The notes beneath the pieces are model-generated. The model was not told where the DNA came from. It saw only the letters and a program-made list of their open reading frames with translations, and made no database searches. A stretch of 64,000 nt of DNA from Ziziphus jujuba (lineage: Eukaryota > Streptophyta > Magnoliopsida > Rosales > Rhamnaceae), in the NCBI RefSeq assembly GCF_031755915.1, contig NC_083383.1, forward strand, positions 20,573,001 to 20,637,000. The letters are read 5' to 3'. Positions 62,303 to 64,000 of the stretch are shown here, one piece after another (position 1 is the stretch's first letter; the number at the start of each line of letters is the position of its first letter). Made by a program: the position numbers and the translations under genes.

Positions 62303-63871
62303 CAGTTAGAAGATCAAGACTCATATTTCCACTATGAGAGGGTAGACTCATGTTTGTGAGAAGTATATAATTTCAATCGAGGATAACAGAGACACCCAAA
62401 GTTTTTTAAAAAATTGTAATTTGGAGATTTGTTAAAATAATATTTGAAAAGGGGAATTATTGTTAAGAGTTTTTGTAGGTAATAGGTTAACAAGATAAAT
62501 GGCTGTGGTAAAAGCACAGGAGTAAAAATTTAAAGGAAGATTTGCATTAGAGAGAAGTGCAAGACTAGTTTCATAAATATGCTATAACGTCTGTCAACAT
62601 AGCCATTTTGTTCTGGTGTATGAGGTGTCATTTAAAAATGACCAATTCCATTATCTTCAAAATAATTTTTTAATTTTAAAAACTTTCCTCCATTGTTAGA
62701 ATAAAAAGAGATGATTGATGTTTGAAAATAATTTTCAATAAATTTTTTAAAATTAAGAAATATTTTGAAGAGATTAGATTTTTGTTAGATAGGAAACAAC
62801 CACATATATTTGGAAAAATGATAAACAAATATAATTTTTGAGGGTCTCCATACATCAAAATAAACTAACTGAAACGGTTTATTGTGGGACATAGAAGACA
62901 TACCAAATGGAAGTTTGTGTGTGTTATTACAACTACAAGCATCACAATGATACGATTTAAGGCTAGAACCAGAAGAGAAAACTTAGAAACTATATGACGA
63001 AAAACTGGACTAGATGGGTGACTAAGGCAAGAATGCCAATAAGATAGAATGGCTTTATTAGCAGCAAAAGCAACTGGCTTGGATATTTGGGAAGCCCATT
63101 CATAGACTACTTGAGTGTGTGGCCCTCAGAGCAGAGGTGAGCCTATCTACAAATCCTTAACAACATTAGGAAGAAATTCAACAGAGACATTGTTAGTTTT
63201 GCATATTTTGGATACTGACATGAGGTTCAGGTCATGTGTGGCACACATAATATATCAGATAGTAGAAAAGATTTAGAAGGAGTTTGAAGATTGGCAGAAC
63301 CAATATGAGTGATGGGAAGTTCAAAACCATTACCTACTGCAGTTGCATTTGTGTCGTCGTACTCTGATTGAATAGTAAGTTTTTGAAGATCATTAGCAAC
63401 AAGATGAGATGCCCAAGTGTCAAGCAACCAATTTGAAGTAGAAGAAGGCAAGCTAACGGGTGATGGCCCAAAATGCCTTGATCCACTAGATTGATATGAT
63501 AGGTTGTGGAGCTATGTTATATCATAAAGGAGGAGCTTGTAGCATGGTAGGAGTGTAAGTCCACTGCTATTTGAGTAAAGGATAGAATTGAGCAAAATGA
63601 CCTTGTTGGTCACAAGTTAACACTTTCCTCTATAATTACTTGGTCGGCCAAAATTGTTAAGTTTGAAAGGACTTGTAGTGAAAGTCAATTGAGATGGAGA
63701 AAAGAATTGTGAGGAATTCTTGGAGGACGAGGAGCCTGTTTGAGAATGATAAACCATATTGGCTATAATAGCCATGTTATCCATTGGAGTTGCAATCTGT
63801 TTCAGGTAAGAGTCATGTTCAATAAGTTGCTCATGAAGATCAACATATGAGATTGATGACTCCCTTGTTCG

Positions 63872-63999
63872 AAAAGTGGCTACAATATCTTTCAATTTTG
63901 GACTTAGGCCATTAATAATATAAAGGGTAAGATCCAAAAGTGGCTACAATATCTTTCAATTCTGGACTTAGGCCATTAATAATATAAAGGGTAAGATCC
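63872..63999. repeat. 64-bp tandem duplication in the copia gag region
   Basis: 63872-63935 and 63936-63999 are the same 64-bp word (starting AAAAGTGGCTACAATATCTT) with one difference (TTTTGG against TTCTGG). The duplication falls in the gag coding part. Confidence 0.95.
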
Positions 64000-64000
64000 T

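Larger units (their letters stand above)
60235..64000 (-). pseudogene. Ty1/copia polyprotein remnant: gag, protease, integrase, RT, RNase H
   Basis: Read leftwards from the window edge, domains come in copia order. The gag (UBN2-like) part at 63617-63937 includes LTLYIINGLSPKLKDIVATF, and a zinc-knuckle remnant (TCDQQGHFAQFYP) follows in a shifted frame. Protease at 63227-63451 has WLLDTWASH where DTGA is expected. Integrase at about 62330-63180 includes SNANLPLNFYSCAFTTAIYL. RT at about 60900-61800 includes KARLTTEGFHQWPSVDYFET and IDDIVVTGN (first residues of the catalytic box changed, one a stop). The RNase H region at 60599-60817 includes VLRYLKGTYNLGLLL and ADWAGNKDDRSSTIAY. Many stops, frame changes and T/TA tracts break it. 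The 5' part continues beyond 64000. Confidence 0.8.

Noticed and set aside
1..64000. CRISPR arrays, bacterial operons, riboswitches or phage modules
   Set aside because: The DNA is clearly plant nuclear; the tandem repeats seen are microsatellites, minisatellites or duplications without spacer-repeat structure.

Overview
The window is nuclear DNA of a flowering plant, most likely a eudicot; I cannot name the species. The evidence is two intron-containing genes with canonical GT-AG splice sites and plant-type products, very AT-rich intergenic DNA full of A/T runs and TA microsatellites, and remains of typical plant transposon classes (Ty3/gypsy, Ty1/copia, a Cassandra-like TRIM, LINE-type RNase H fragments, hAT, Mutator-like elements, a Helitron end and several MITEs). 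Nothing looks bacterial, organellar or viral.

Only two genes look intact, both on the minus strand. At 10681-14169 a two-exon gene encodes a 514-residue B' (B56) regulatory subunit of protein phosphatase 2A. At 38500-43733 an eleven-exon gene encodes a 482-residue A2-type cyclin; all exon phases close exactly, and a 5'-UTR intron probably places its promoter near 45.1-45.3 kb. Both have CT/GA-rich leaders. They are 24 kb apart and are not an operon or cluster.

Layout: 1-10.3 kb is AT-rich repeat territory (MITE, Helitron 3' end, hAT-like MITE, LINE RNase H fragment, and a 1.3-kb Mutator-like element carrying unusually GC-rich internal DNA). 10.3-14.9 kb is the PP2A gene. 14.9-25.4 kb is gene-free, with MITEs and two copies of a dispersed repeat. 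25.5-29.1 kb is a 5'-truncated Ty3/gypsy element with one complete 786-bp LTR. About 29.3-36.3 kb is a decayed hAT transposon whose transposase is interrupted by a 1-kb Mutator-like element. 38.5-45.3 kb is the cyclin gene. 45.4-60 kb is gene-free apart from LINE fragments, MITEs, a complete Cassandra-like TRIM with 5S-rRNA-like LTRs (55329-56210) and a hairpin MITE inside a TA tract. 60.0 kb to the right edge is a decayed copia element on the minus strand that continues past the window.

No new molecular system is evident. The points most worth a second look are the 5S-bearing TRIM, the Mutator-like element with a possible captured gene piece, the nested MULE in hAT, the two-copy dispersed repeat with an internal minisatellite, and the short upstream ORF overlapping the cyclin start codon. 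All boundaries and homologies were judged by eye from the sequence and from remembered family features; no database search was run.
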